Shown one piece after another: positions 42,655-50,832 of a stretch of DNA of 64,000 bases. Location of the stretch: contig NZ_JAKWBE010000014.1 of the NCBI RefSeq assembly GCF_022513565.1, forward strand, positions 124,001 to 188,000, given 5' to 3'. The position numbers and the translations under genes are program-made. A model generated the notes under the pieces. That model was not told the DNA's origin and ran no database searches. It was given only the letters and a program-made list of their open reading frames with translations. The stretch's first letter is position 1; each line of letters starts with the position of its first letter. This stretch comes from Streptomyces gilvus. Lineage in GTDB: Bacteria; Actinomycetota; Actinomycetes; Streptomycetales; Streptomycetaceae.

Positions 42655-43407
42655 TCAGGAGACGCCGGCGTTCAGGAAGATGCCGCCGTCGACCACGAGC
42701 GTCTGGCCGGTGACCCAGTCCGACTGCTCGGAGGTGAGGAACGCGGCGGCGCCGCCGATGTCGGAGGGCACGCCGAGCCGGGCCAGCGGGTAGGCGGCGG
42801 CCGCCTCCGCCTCCCGGCCCTCGTAGAGGGCCTTGGCGAACTGGGTCTTCACCACGGCCGGGGCGATCGCGTTGACCCGCACCTTCGGCGCGAACTCGTG
42901 CGCCAGCTGCTGGGTGAGGTTGATCAGCGCGGCCTTGCTGACGCCGTAGGCGGCGATGAAGGGCGAGGGCGCGAGACCGGCGACGGAGGCGATGTTGACG
43001 ATGGCGCCGCCGTTGTCCTTCTGCCAGGCGTGCCAGGTCTTCTGGGCGAAGCCGAGCGCGGAGATCACGTTGGTCTCGAAGACCTTGCGGGCCACGTCCA
43101 GGTCGAGGTCGGCGATCGGGCCGAACACCGGGTTGGTGCCGGCGTTGTTGACCAGGAAGTCGACGCGGCCGAAGGCCTCCATGGTGCGCTCGACGACCTC
43201 GGTCTGGTGGTCCAGGTCGTGCGCCTTGCCGGCGACGCCGATGACCCGGTCGGCACCGAGCTTCTCGACGGCCTCCTTGAGGGCGTCCTCGTTGCGGCCG
43301 GTGATGGTCACGCGGTCGCCGCGGGCGACGAGCGCCTCGGCGACGCCGTAGCCGATGCCGCGGCTGGCGCCGGTGACGACGGCGACCTTGCCGGAGAGTT
43401 CAGTCAT
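42655..43407 (-). CDS. 3-oxoacyl-ACP reductase-like SDR (FabG type)
   Basis: This 250-residue short-chain dehydrogenase has VVTGASRGIGYGVAEAL, LVNNAGTNPVFG, NIASVAGLAPS (catalytic Ser region), AAYGVSKAALINLTQ (Tyr and Lys) and VTGQTLVVDGG at the C-terminus. FabG-type enzymes reduce 3-ketoacyl-ACP or -CoA with NADPH. It is the second gene of a two-gene operon with another FabG-like gene 21 nt upstream. The ATG follows AGGAG. Which chain lengths or substrates it uses is unknown. Confidence 0.92.
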   Translation of the reverse strand: MTELSGKVAVVTGASRGIGYGVAEALVARGDRVTITGRNEDALKEAVEKLGADRVIGVAGKAHDLDHQTEVVERTMEAFGRVDFLVNNAGTNPVFGPIADLDLDVARKVFETNVISALGFAQKTWHAWQKDNGGAIVNIASVAGLAPSPFIAAYGVSKAALINLTQQLAHEFAPKVRVNAIAPAVVKTQFAKALYEGREAEAAAAYPLARLGVPSDIGGAAAFLTSEQSDWVTGQTLVVDGGIFLNAGVS

Positions 43408-43428
43408 GTCCGTTACTCCTGGTCGAAC

Positions 43429-44190
43429 CTAGTCGAGGGGGCCGCCGGCGACGTACAGCACCTGGCCGGAGACGAACCCGGCCGCCTCGCCGGTGAAGAA
43501 GGCGATGGCGTTGGCGATGTCGTCCGGCTCGCCCACGCGCGCGACCGGGATCTGGGTGGCGGCCGCGGCCTTGAAGTCCTCGAAGCCCATGCCGACGCGC
43601 TCGGCGGTGGCCTTGGTCATCTCGGTGGCGATAAAGCCGGGGGCGACGGCGTTGGCGGTGATGCCGAACTTGCCGAGCTCCTTGGCTAGGGTCTTGGTGA
43701 AGCCCTGCAGACCGGCCTTGGCGGCCGAGTAGTTGACCTGGCCCCGGTTGCCGAGCGCCGAGGAGGAGGACAGGTTGACGATCCGGCCGAAGCCCGCGTC
43801 GACCATGTGCTTCTGAACGGCCTTCGACATCAGGAAGGCTCCGCGCAGGTGGACGTTCATGACGGTGTCCCAGTCGGAGACGCTCATCTTGAACAGCAGG
43901 TTGTCGCGCAGCACGCCCGCGTTGTTGACCAGGATCGTCGGTGCGCCCAGCTCCTCGACCACGCGCGCGATCGCGGCTTCGACCTGCGCCTCGTCGGAGA
44001 CGTCGGCGCCGACCGCGAGCGCCCTGCCGCCGGCCGCGGTGATCTTCTCCACGGTGTCCTTGCAGGCGGCCTCGTCGAGGTCGATCACGGCGACCGCGCG
44101 ACCCTCGGCGGCCAGTCGTACGGCGGTGGCGGCGCCGATGCCGCGCGCCGCGCCGGTGACCACGGCGACCCGCTGCTCAGTGGTGGACAT
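43429..44190 (-). CDS. fabG: 3-oxoacyl-ACP reductase (FabG)
   Basis: The 253-residue protein is very FabG-like: VVTGAARGIGAATAVRLA, ILVNNAGVLRDNLLFKM, NLSSSSALGNRGQVNYSAAK with Ser, Tyr and Lys, and TANAVAPGFIATEMT. NNAGVLRDNLLFKM and the GNRGQVNY motif closely match acyl-carrier-protein reductases of Streptomyces. It would catalyse the first reduction step of fatty-acid elongation, or a similar step on CoA substrates. It opens the two-gene operon; GAGGAG precedes the ATG, so about 30 upstream residues are excluded. Confidence 0.93.
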   Translation of the reverse strand: MSTTEQRVAVVTGAARGIGAATAVRLAAEGRAVAVIDLDEAACKDTVEKITAAGGRALAVGADVSDEAQVEAAIARVVEELGAPTILVNNAGVLRDNLLFKMSVSDWDTVMNVHLRGAFLMSKAVQKHMVDAGFGRIVNLSSSSALGNRGQVNYSAAKAGLQGFTKTLAKELGKFGITANAVAPGFIATEMTKATAERVGMGFEDFKAAAATQIPVARVGEPDDIANAIAFFTGEAAGFVSGQVLYVAGGPLD

Positions 44191-44315
44191 TGCTGCTTCT
44201 CCTCGCCCTTGAGAGAACCCGCGGCCCGGTGAGCGACCGCTTAGTACCTTCGTCGCACGTGACGCTAGAAGCCATGGCACCCGGTGTCAACGTCACGCGG
44301 CTGCGGTGTGATCCA

Positions 44316-44765
44316 TTACCTCACCAGCAGGTCGAGCAACCGCTCGGTCTCGGCCGCCGGATCGGTGGTGAGCCCAGTGTGCACCGGCCCGGGCTGCACG
44401 ACCGTGGAGCGCGGCGCGATGAGCCAGCGAAAGCGCCGTCCGGCGTCCTCACCGGCGGCCTGCCCCGCCCCCTCTCCCCCGCCGCAGACCCGCTCGACGG
44501 CCGCGAGCGCCGCCCGGATCCCGGCCACGTCGGCCCCCGGGTCCAGGGCCAGCAGCCGCGCCTCGTCGAGATGAGTGCGGGCGCCGACGTACCGCTGGGC
44601 GCGGCAGTAGAGCAGCACGCCCGCGTTGATGCACTCGCCGCGTTCGACGCGGGGCACGACCCGCAGCAGGGCGTACTCGAAGACGTCCCGGTCGTTGGCC
44701 TCGCTGCCGCGGATGATGTGCCGCTCGACCACGGAGCCGGCCATGTGGATGTGGCGCTCGGTCAC
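44316..44765 (-). CDS. DUF3037 domain protein, partner of HipA-like kinase
   Basis: This 149-residue protein is a DUF3037 member: FEYALLRVVPRVERGECINA, then GVLLYCRAQRYVGARTHLDE, is the family core, where one conserved strand leads into GVLLYC. Its function is unknown. The GTG start overlaps the stop of the HipA-like kinase gene (GTGA), so the two are translationally coupled; this two-gene arrangement recurs in actinobacteria as far as I recall. It could be a partner or substrate of the kinase (inference). Confidence 0.85.
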   Translation of the reverse strand: MTERHIHMAGSVVERHIIRGSEANDRDVFEYALLRVVPRVERGECINAGVLLYCRAQRYVGARTHLDEARLLALDPGADVAGIRAALAAVERVCGGGEGAGQAAGEDAGRRFRWLIAPRSTVVQPGPVHTGLTTDPAAETERLLDLLVR

Positions 44766-45526
44766 TTGCCCTCCTCGATTCCGGTCACGCGCGTGTGGAC
44801 GTCGGCGGCGCGGGCGAGCAGCACGCGCGCGTAGGCGTGCCGGAGCCCGTCCGGGGTGTCGAAGCCGGGCTCGTCGGCCAGCCAGACGTCCGGGATCTCC
44901 GCGGTCACCTCGGCCAGCAGGTCCTCGGTGACGTGCGGGGCGAGATCGGCGGCGGCGCCCGCGAGGTCGGGGCGGAAGCGGGCGAGGGCGTGGTCGGAGG
45001 CGTCGTAGGGGCGGGCGGCCGAGGCGTCGGCGCCGGGCCAGTTGTGATGCCAGATCATGGTGGCGCCGTGGTCGATGAGCCACAGTTCGCCGTGCCGGAC
45101 CAGCAGGTTGGGGTTGCGCCAGGACCGGTCGACGTTGTTGATCAGGGCGTCGAACCAGAGGACGCGTCCGGCCTCCTCGGGGCTCACCTGGAAGGCGAGC
45201 GGGTCGAAGCCGAGGGCGCCGGAGAGGAAGTCCATGCCGAGGTTGGTGCCGCCGCTCGCCCGCAGCAGGTCCTGCACCTGCTGCTCGGGCTCACCGAGCC
45301 CCAGCACCGGATCGAGGCCGATCGTGACCAGGCGGGGCATCCGGAAGCCCAGCCGGCGGGCGAGTTCCCCGCAGATCACCTCCGCGACGAGCGTCTTGCG
45401 GCCCTGACCGGCGCCGGTGAACTTCATCACGTACGTCCCGAAGTCGTCGGCCTCGACGAGCCCCGGCAGCGAGCCGCCCTCACGCAGGGGCGTGATGAAG
45501 CGGGTCGCGATCACTTCCTTGAGCAT
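44762..45526 (-). CDS. HipA-like kinase family protein
   Basis: The 254-residue protein is a shortened HipA-type kinase. YVMKFTGAGQGRKTLVAEVI provides the ATP-binding Lys and N-lobe helix, WFDALINNVDRSWRNPNLLV the catalytic loop (Asp and Asn), and ELWLIDHGATMIW the metal-binding Asp motif. Classical HipA is about 440 residues and phosphorylates GltX with HipB as antitoxin; no HipB-like gene is present here. Its partner is the downstream DUF3037 gene. The ATG has only weak Shine-Dalgarno. Confidence 0.87.
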   Translation of the reverse strand: MLKEVIATRFITPLREGGSLPGLVEADDFGTYVMKFTGAGQGRKTLVAEVICGELARRLGFRMPRLVTIGLDPVLGLGEPEQQVQDLLRASGGTNLGMDFLSGALGFDPLAFQVSPEEAGRVLWFDALINNVDRSWRNPNLLVRHGELWLIDHGATMIWHHNWPGADASAARPYDASDHALARFRPDLAGAAADLAPHVTEDLLAEVTAEIPDVWLADEPGFDTPDGLRHAYARVLLARAADVHTRVTGIEEGK

Positions 45527-45681
45527 CGCCCCAGGTTACTGGCCGACAGCGAACCGACAGCTCTGGTTTACCCCGCCCTGAACTCGAACGCGTTTAGATC
45601 TCGACATCGTCTGAACAACCCGTGCGCGAACGCCGTACCCCTGGACGATCCACAAACCCCACAACGAAGGGAAACGTCAGC

Positions 45682-46188
45682 ATGACGACCAGCGAACCGC
45701 TCCAGCCCGTCCCGGCGCCGGCCCGGCGTACCGTCGTGGCGGCGGTCGGCGCCGCCGGACTGGCCGTCGCGCTGACCGCGTGCGGATCCTCCGACGACAA
45801 CTCCTCCAGCCCCTCGGACACCCAGGCCGGCGCGAACGCGAGCACCGGAGCCGGAGCCGGCGGCGACGCGAGCGCGAGCGCCTCCACCGGCTCCGGCGGC
45901 GGCACGGCCCTGGCCAAGACCGCCGACATCCCGGAGGGCGGCGGCAAGATCTTCAAGGACAAGTCCGTGGTGGTCACCCAGCCGGCCTCGGGCACCTTCA
46001 AGGCCTTCTCGACCAAGTGCCCGCACCAGGGGTGCGCGGTCTCCAGCATCGCCAACGGCGTCATCGTCTGTCCCTGCCACGGCAGCGAGTTCTCGGTGAC
46101 GGACGGCAGCGTGAAGAAGGGCCCGGCCACGACCGGTCTCGCGGCCCAGAACGTCACCGTGAGCGGCGACTCGATCACGCTGGCCTGA
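45682..46188 (+). CDS. Rieske 2Fe-2S lipoprotein
   Basis: This 168-residue protein has an N-terminal twin-arginine-like signal (ARRTVVAAVGAAGLAVALTAC) with a lipobox Cys, then a Ser/Gly/Ala-rich linker of about 50 residues. The Rieske domain has both cluster motifs: CPHQGCAV (Cys-x-His) and CPCHGSEF (Cys-x2-His). It is therefore an exported, lipid-anchored iron-sulfur protein; partner enzymes are unknown. GAAGGGAA precedes the ATG. Its last 14 nt overlap the convergent isochorismatase-like gene. Confidence 0.92.
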   Translation: MTTSEPLQPVPAPARRTVVAAVGAAGLAVALTACGSSDDNSSSPSDTQAGANASTGAGAGGDASASASTGSGGGTALAKTADIPEGGGKIFKDKSVVVTQPASGTFKAFSTKCPHQGCAVSSIANGVIVCPCHGSEFSVTDGSVKKGPATTGLAAQNVTVSGDSITLA

Positions 46189-46831
46189 TCCGCGCCCGCC
46201 GCGGCCCTTCGAGGCAGCCCAGCACCTCCGCCGTGGTCACGACCGTGGCGACCAGGGCGAGGGTGTTACGGATCATCGCGGGGGTGTACTCGGAGGGCAC
46301 TCCCGCTATCGCGTCGGAGGGCACCACGACCGTGTAGCCGCGGTTGACCGCGTCGAAGACGGCGTTGGGGACGGCCACGTTGGCCGAGACTCCGGCCACG
46401 ACGAGCGTGCGGCAGCCCAGGTTGCGCAGCAGCGCGTCGACGTCGGTGCCCTGGATCGGCGACAACCCGTGCAGCCGCCGTACCACGAGGTCCTCCTCGG
46501 CCACCTCGATGGGGGCCGCCACGCGCACCGCCGTGGTGCCGGACAGCTGCTGGACGGGCAGCCGTTCGGCGGCGCGGAAGAGGCGGGCGTTGCGGTTGGC
46601 GCCGCGTCCGTCGGGGCGGCGCTCGGCGATGGCGTGGACGACCTGGACGCCGCTCTGGTGCGCGGCGGACACGAGCCGCGCCACGTTGGCGAGGGCGCCC
46701 GAACGGCGTGCCTCGAGGGCGAGTTCCGGCAGGGCGCTGTCCGGGCCGACGACACCCTGCTGACACTCGACGGTGAGCAGCACGGTGGTGGCCGGATCGA
46801 GGAGTTCGCTGAGCTGTTCGCGGGACGGCAC
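46175..46831 (-). CDS. Isochorismatase-family protein without catalytic Cys
   Basis: The 218-residue protein has the cysteine-hydrolase fold: TTVLLTVECQQGVVGPDSAL, QVVHAIAERRPDGRGANRNA and VVAGVSANVAVPNAVFDAVN. In active members these hold Asp, Lys and Cys. Here the Asp position is Glu (VECQ) and the Cys position in the VSANVAVPN loop is not Cys. That suggests a changed or lost hydrolase activity; I recall a similar actinobacterial subgroup. The GTG start follows GAGGGGGAACC, so 16 upstream residues are dropped. Confidence 0.85.
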   Translation of the reverse strand: MPSREQLSELLDPATTVLLTVECQQGVVGPDSALPELALEARRSGALANVARLVSAAHQSGVQVVHAIAERRPDGRGANRNARLFRAAERLPVQQLSGTTAVRVAAPIEVAEEDLVVRRLHGLSPIQGTDVDALLRNLGCRTLVVAGVSANVAVPNAVFDAVNRGYTVVVPSDAIAGVPSEYTPAMIRNTLALVATVVTTAEVLGCLEGPRRARIRPA

Positions 46832-46918
46832 GGTTCCCCCTCGTCGCGGGCGGCTGGAGCGGGCGAGAGTAGCGACCATTGCGCATGGACGGAAGACGAC
46901 CCATGCTTTTCTGACGTG

Positions 46919-46975
46919 ATGTCAGAGGATCACCGGACCCTCTGGCACTTCGTGAGAGAAGAGGGGGACGCATGA
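46919..46975 (+). CDS. Possible 18-residue leader peptide
   Basis: An ATG at 46919 opens a short frame (MSEDHRTLWHFVREEGDA) whose TGA stop overlaps the ATG of the next gene as ATGA. This is the geometry of a translationally coupled upstream ORF. The Shine-Dalgarno of the following gene (GAGGGGGA) lies inside it. No Shine-Dalgarno precedes the leader itself. It may be functional or chance. Confidence 0.35.
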   Translation: MSEDHRTLWHFVREEGDA

Positions 46976-47439
46976 CCGTCACTCAGCGCCGCGGCCGCAA
47001 GATCATGATGACGCCGGGCGAGCTGGACGAGTTCCTCACCGGCCAGCGCACCTGCCGGGTGGCCACCGTGTCGGCGGGCGGGGCCCCGCATGTCAGCGCG
47101 CTGTGGTTCGCCTGGGACGGCACCTCGGTCTGGCTGTACTCGGTGGTGCGCAGCAAGCGGTGGACCGACCTGCGGCGGGACCCGCGGGTCGCGATCGTGG
47201 TGGACTCGGGCGAGGACTACGACGAGCTGCGCGGCGTGGAGCTGTCGGGGACCGTGGAGTTCGTGGGCGAGTTCCCGCGCACCGGCGAGCTGTGCGCCGA
47301 ACTCGACGTCCCCGAGACCCTGTTCGCCCGCAAGAACTTCGGCCTGGAGGAGATGCCGCACGACGGGCGGCACGCCTGGATCCGGCTGACGCCCGAGAAG
47401 ATCGTGTCCTGGGACTTCCGCAAGCTGGGGGGCGCGTAG
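46972..47439 (+). CDS. Pyridoxamine 5'-phosphate oxidase-family split-barrel protein
   Basis: The 155-residue protein is a flavin split-barrel: RTCRVATVSAGGAPHVSALW, WLYSVVRSKRWTDLRRDPRV and IVVDSGEDYDELRGVELSGT. These match PNPOx-like and F420-dependent reductase families common in actinobacteria; the cofactor (FMN or F420) cannot be decided by eye. GAGGGGGA lies about six bases before the ATG. A short upstream frame is coupled to the start. The gene ends convergently to the LysR gene. Confidence 0.88.
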   Translation: MTVTQRRGRKIMMTPGELDEFLTGQRTCRVATVSAGGAPHVSALWFAWDGTSVWLYSVVRSKRWTDLRRDPRVAIVVDSGEDYDELRGVELSGTVEFVGEFPRTGELCAELDVPETLFARKNFGLEEMPHDGRHAWIRLTPEKIVSWDFRKLGGA

Positions 47440-47473
47440 GCGAGTTGATCGGGAGAAGGCAGGCACGTCGGGA

Positions 47474-48376
47474 TCAGCCGGCCTTCTCCGCCGCCTCCTG
47501 CAGCGCCTCCACCGCCGCCCGGATCGACGGGCGGCGGTCGGCGTCCGCGCGCCACACGGCGTAGACGTACCGGTGCACGCGGTGCCGCACGGGCACGGCC
47601 CGCACTCCGGCCGGCATCGGGTCGCGGCCCAGCCGCGGCGCGACACACACCCCCAACCCGGCCTCAACCAGGGCGAGTTGGGTGTGGTGCTCCTCGGCGC
47701 GATGGGCGATCCGCGGCTCGATGCCCTTGCTGCGCAGGGTGTAGAGCAGCCATTCGTGGCAGAACTCGCCCTCCGGCCAGACCACCCACTCGTCCTCGCC
47801 GAAGTCGTCCAGGTCGACGTCGTCCCGGCCGGCCAGCGGGTGCCCCGCGGGCATGGCGATCTCCACCGGGTCGTCGAGGAGTGGCGCCTTCGCCAGCCCG
47901 TCGGGCATGGGCAGCGGCTTGTTGTACCAGTCCAGGACCACGGCGAGGTCGGCGTCGCCCCTCAGGACCGCGTTCACGCCCTCCTCCGGCTCCAGCTCCC
48001 GCGAGCGCACCCGCAGCGCCGGGTGGTCGTCGCGCAGGGCGGCGAGGGCGGCCGGGAAGAGTCCGCGCAGGGCCGTCGGGAACGCGACCAGCCGCAGCTC
48101 GCCGACCACCTGCCCGCGCTGCGCCTCCAGATCGGACTGGGCGAGCTCGACCTGCGACAGGATCCGGGCCGCGTGCTCGGCGAGCAGCCGGCCCGCGTCC
48201 GTGAGCCGCACCCCCCGGCCGTTCTTGGCCAGCAGCCGCTGGCCCACCTCCCGCTCCAGCTTGGCCATCTGCTGGGAGACGGCCGAGGTCGTGATGTGCA
48301 GCCCCTCGGCCGCGCCGCTGACCGAGCCGTGCCGGGCGAGGGCGTCGAGGGTGCGCAGGCGCTCCAGGTTCAACAT
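47474..48376 (-). CDS. LysR family transcriptional regulator
   Basis: This 300-residue protein has the LysR winged helix-turn-helix (LERLRTLDALARHGSVSGAA, then ITTSAVSQQMAKLEREVGQR, residues 4-45) and a periplasmic-binding-like effector domain (ELRLVAFPTALRGLFPAALA, DLAVVLDWYN, LALVEAGLGVCVAPRLG). It is divergent from an EamA exporter, the likely target. TAGCAT at 48384-48389 lies 7 nt before the ATG, with no Shine-Dalgarno, suggesting leaderless expression overlapping the operator. Confidence 0.94.
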   Translation of the reverse strand: MLNLERLRTLDALARHGSVSGAAEGLHITTSAVSQQMAKLEREVGQRLLAKNGRGVRLTDAGRLLAEHAARILSQVELAQSDLEAQRGQVVGELRLVAFPTALRGLFPAALAALRDDHPALRVRSRELEPEEGVNAVLRGDADLAVVLDWYNKPLPMPDGLAKAPLLDDPVEIAMPAGHPLAGRDDVDLDDFGEDEWVVWPEGEFCHEWLLYTLRSKGIEPRIAHRAEEHHTQLALVEAGLGVCVAPRLGRDPMPAGVRAVPVRHRVHRYVYAVWRADADRRPSIRAAVEALQEAAEKAG

Positions 48377-48389
48377 GTAAGCGATGCTA

Positions 48390-48413
48390 CGAGATATCTC
48401 GCGCGAAATCTCG
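48390..48413. promoter_or_regulatory. CGAGAT/ATCTCG inverted repeat cluster, LysR-EamA promoter
   Basis: CGAGATATCTCG (48390-48401) is a perfect 12-bp palindrome, and a second ATCTCG half-site follows at 48408-48413. A flanking TGCTACGAG is repeated at 48385-48393 and 48418-48426. The cluster abuts the LysR -10 box and is a good candidate for autoregulated LysR binding. Confidence 0.6.
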
Positions 48414-48450
48414 ATTGTGCTACGAGGTGCTGTCCAGCATCGTTACGGCC

Positions 48451-49380
48451 ATGACCACCGCCACCGCGACCACCCGGACCCCCGTCCGCCCCGCCGCCCG
48501 CCGCCCCGCCCTCGACTGGCGTCTGCGCTTCGGCGCGCTGTCCCTGATCTGGGGCTTCAGCTTCCTCCTCATCAAGGTCGGCACCCAGGGCTACGCACCG
48601 TTCCACGTCACCCTGGGGCGGCTGGTGTTCGGTACGGCGGTGCTCGCGGGGGCGATGGCGGTGAAGCGGGAGCGGCTGCCGCGGGGCCCGCGCACCTGGG
48701 CGCATCTGACGGTCGCGGCCTTCCTGCTCAACGCCCTGCCGTTCTCGCTCTTCGCCTACTCCGAGCTGACGATCCCCTCGACACTGGCGGGCATCTGCAA
48801 CGCGACCTCGCCGCTGTGGGGCATGGCCCTGTCCCTGGTCGCCCTCTCGGAGGACCGGCCGACCCGCGTCCGGGTCGCGGGGCTCGGCATCGGCTTCCTC
48901 GGCGTCCTGACGGTCCTCGGCGCATGGCAGGGCTTCCACGGCCTGGACGCGACGGGCACGGCGATGGCCCTGACGGCCTCGCTGAGCTACCCCGTCGGCT
49001 GGATCTACGTCCGCCGCACCCTGGCCGGCTCCAGCCACTCGAACCTCTCCCTGACGGGCGCCCAGTTGCTGCTGGCCACCCTCCAACTGGCCTTCGTGAC
49101 CCCGCTGTTCACCTCCCTGCCCACCCGCTTCCCGGCCGTCCCCCTTCTCGCGATCGCGGCGCTGGGCGCCCTGGGCACCGGCCTCGCCGTGCTCGTCCAG
49201 TACGGCCTGGTCGCCGAGGTCGGCCCCACCACGGCCCAGATGGTCACGTACTTCATCCCGGTCATCGCGACCGTCGCGGGCGTGGCGGTCCTCGGCGAGT
49301 CCCTGACCTGGTCGACTCCGGTGGGCGCGGTGATCGTCCTGGCGGGCGCGGCACTGACCCAGGTGCGCCGACGCGCCTGA
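48451..49380 (+). CDS. EamA family transporter
   Basis: The 309-residue membrane protein contains two EamA repeats with about ten helices. FGALSLIWGFSFLLIKVGTQ and PFHVTLGRLVFGTAVLAGAM open the first; GWIYVRRTLAG and TAQMVTYFIPVIATVAGVAV mark the second, which ends in the typical LGESLTWSTPVGAVIVLAGA. It is probably an exporter of amino acids or other metabolites. It lies divergently from the LysR gene. The ATG after about 12 unsuitable residues is chosen, though its Shine-Dalgarno is weak. Confidence 0.92.
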   Translation: MTTATATTRTPVRPAARRPALDWRLRFGALSLIWGFSFLLIKVGTQGYAPFHVTLGRLVFGTAVLAGAMAVKRERLPRGPRTWAHLTVAAFLLNALPFSLFAYSELTIPSTLAGICNATSPLWGMALSLVALSEDRPTRVRVAGLGIGFLGVLTVLGAWQGFHGLDATGTAMALTASLSYPVGWIYVRRTLAGSSHSNLSLTGAQLLLATLQLAFVTPLFTSLPTRFPAVPLLAIAALGALGTGLAVLVQYGLVAEVGPTTAQMVTYFIPVIATVAGVAVLGESLTWSTPVGAVIVLAGAALTQVRRRA

Positions 49381-49414
49381 GACGCGGGGCGCCGTCGCCG
49401 GTACGGGGCCGGGC

Positions 49415-50746
49415 TCAGACGTAGGTACGCGTGGACGCCGGTCCCAGGGCCTGGGCGACCGCGTCCGCCAGTGGGGGCGTCTCCTCCGGTGCGAGGGTGG
49501 AGACCGTGATGCGGATGCCGGGCGGGGCGCTCATACGGAAGCGGGCCCCCGGTGACACCGCCCAGCCGGCGTGCAGGAGGCGGGCGACGGCGCCCGTCTC
49601 GTCGGGGACCGGGATCCAGACGTTCAGGCCGCTGCGGCCGTGCGCGGCGACGCCCCGCTCGGCGAGTGCGTCGATCAGCAGGTCTCGGCGTTCCCGGTAG
49701 GCGGCCGCCACCGCGTCCGGGTCGAGGGCGTCGTCGGTCCACAGGTGCACCACCGCCCGCTGGACGATGCGGCTGACCCAGCCGGGGCCCAGGCGGTGCC
49801 GGCCGGTCACGCGGTCGACGGTGACGGGGTCGCCGGTGAGGACGGCGAGGCGCAGATCGGGGCCGTAGGCCTTGGCGACCGAGCGGACGAGGGCCCAGTG
49901 GTGGGTGACACCGGCCAGGGGGTGCAGGGGCAGGTCGACGATGCCGTGGCCGTGGTCGTCCTCGATCAGCAGGGTCTCCGGGTGCTCCCGCAGCACGGCC
50001 CGCAGGGCACGCGCGCGTGCGGCGGTCACGGCGGCGCCGGTCGGGTTCTGGGCGCGGTCGGTGACGACGAGCGCCCGTGCACCGCCCACCAGGGCCCGCC
50101 GTACGTCCTCGGCCCGCGGCCCCTCGTCGTCGACACCTACCGGCGCCGTCCGCAGTCCGAGCGCCGGGATCAGGTCGAGCAGGCTGCCCCAGCCGGGGTC
50201 CTCGACGGCCACGGTGTCCCCGGGCTTGAGGTGGGCCGCGAGCACCCGCTCGATGGCGTCCAGCGAGCCGGACGCGACGGCGAGCGGCCCGTCCGGCACA
50301 CCGTCGGCGTCCAGTCGCGCACGGGCGATACGGGCCAGCTCGGGCTCCACCAGGGCGTCCCCGTACAGCACGGGATCCCGGTCACCCTGCTCGGCGGCCG
50401 CCGCGAAGGCCTTCGCCAGCGGCGGCAGCAGCGCCGGGTCAGGATTGCCGCTCGCCACGTCCCGCACACCCTCGGGGACGTCCATCCGCGCGTACTCGCG
50501 GCCCGTGGTCGCCGGTTTCGACCGCACGCGACTGCCCCGCCGCCCGGCGGTCTCGATCACCCCGCGCTCCCGCAGGATCCGGTACGCGGCCGCGACGGTG
50601 TTGGGATTCACCCCCAGCTCGACCGCCAACTCCCGCATGGGGGGCAGCGGTTGCCCGGGTTCCAGCTCTCCCGAACCCACCGCGCGCTCGACGCTCGCCG
50701 CAATCTCTGCTGCGCGTCGCCCTTCGATCCGATATCCTCCTAGCAC
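49415..50746 (-). CDS. MocR-family PLP-dependent transcriptional regulator
   Basis: This 443-residue protein fuses an N-terminal GntR winged helix-turn-helix (QPLPPMRELAVELGVNPNTV, then AAAYRILRERGVIETAGRRG) to a fold-type I aminotransferase domain. The PLP-anchoring Lys is in LVRSVAKAYGPDLRLAVLTG, with DRAQNPTGAAV and EDPGWGSL loops upstream. MocR proteins use PLP as cofactor-effector and often control vitamin B6 genes. It is divergent from two flavin split-barrel genes. The GTG start has CATAAT 7 nt upstream and a misleading GGAGGA inside codons 3-4. Confidence 0.92.
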   Translation of the reverse strand: MLGGYRIEGRRAAEIAASVERAVGSGELEPGQPLPPMRELAVELGVNPNTVAAAYRILRERGVIETAGRRGSRVRSKPATTGREYARMDVPEGVRDVASGNPDPALLPPLAKAFAAAAEQGDRDPVLYGDALVEPELARIARARLDADGVPDGPLAVASGSLDAIERVLAAHLKPGDTVAVEDPGWGSLLDLIPALGLRTAPVGVDDEGPRAEDVRRALVGGARALVVTDRAQNPTGAAVTAARARALRAVLREHPETLLIEDDHGHGIVDLPLHPLAGVTHHWALVRSVAKAYGPDLRLAVLTGDPVTVDRVTGRHRLGPGWVSRIVQRAVVHLWTDDALDPDAVAAAYRERRDLLIDALAERGVAAHGRSGLNVWIPVPDETGAVARLLHAGWAVSPGARFRMSAPPGIRITVSTLAPEETPPLADAVAQALGPASTRTYV

Positions 50747-50757
50747 AAAGCAGATTA

Positions 50758-50769
50758 TGCACTAGTGCA
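50758..50769. promoter_or_regulatory. Palindromic operator between MocR and flavoprotein genes
   Basis: TGCACTAGTGCA is a perfect 12-bp palindrome, with near-symmetric flanks (ATTA on the left, ATTA after A on the right). It overlaps the MocR -10 box CATAAT (50754-50759). This is the expected autoregulatory site for MocR and control site for the divergent operon. Confidence 0.65.
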
Positions 50770-50832
50770 ATTAGCGCCGCAAGGCGAGAAGCAGACCACC
50801 GCACGACGAAGCAACGAGTTCTGGAGAACGCC

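Noticed and set aside
44762..45526. Classical HipBA toxin-antitoxin system
   Set aside because: The kinase is much shorter than HipA and no HipB-like helix-turn-helix gene adjoins it.
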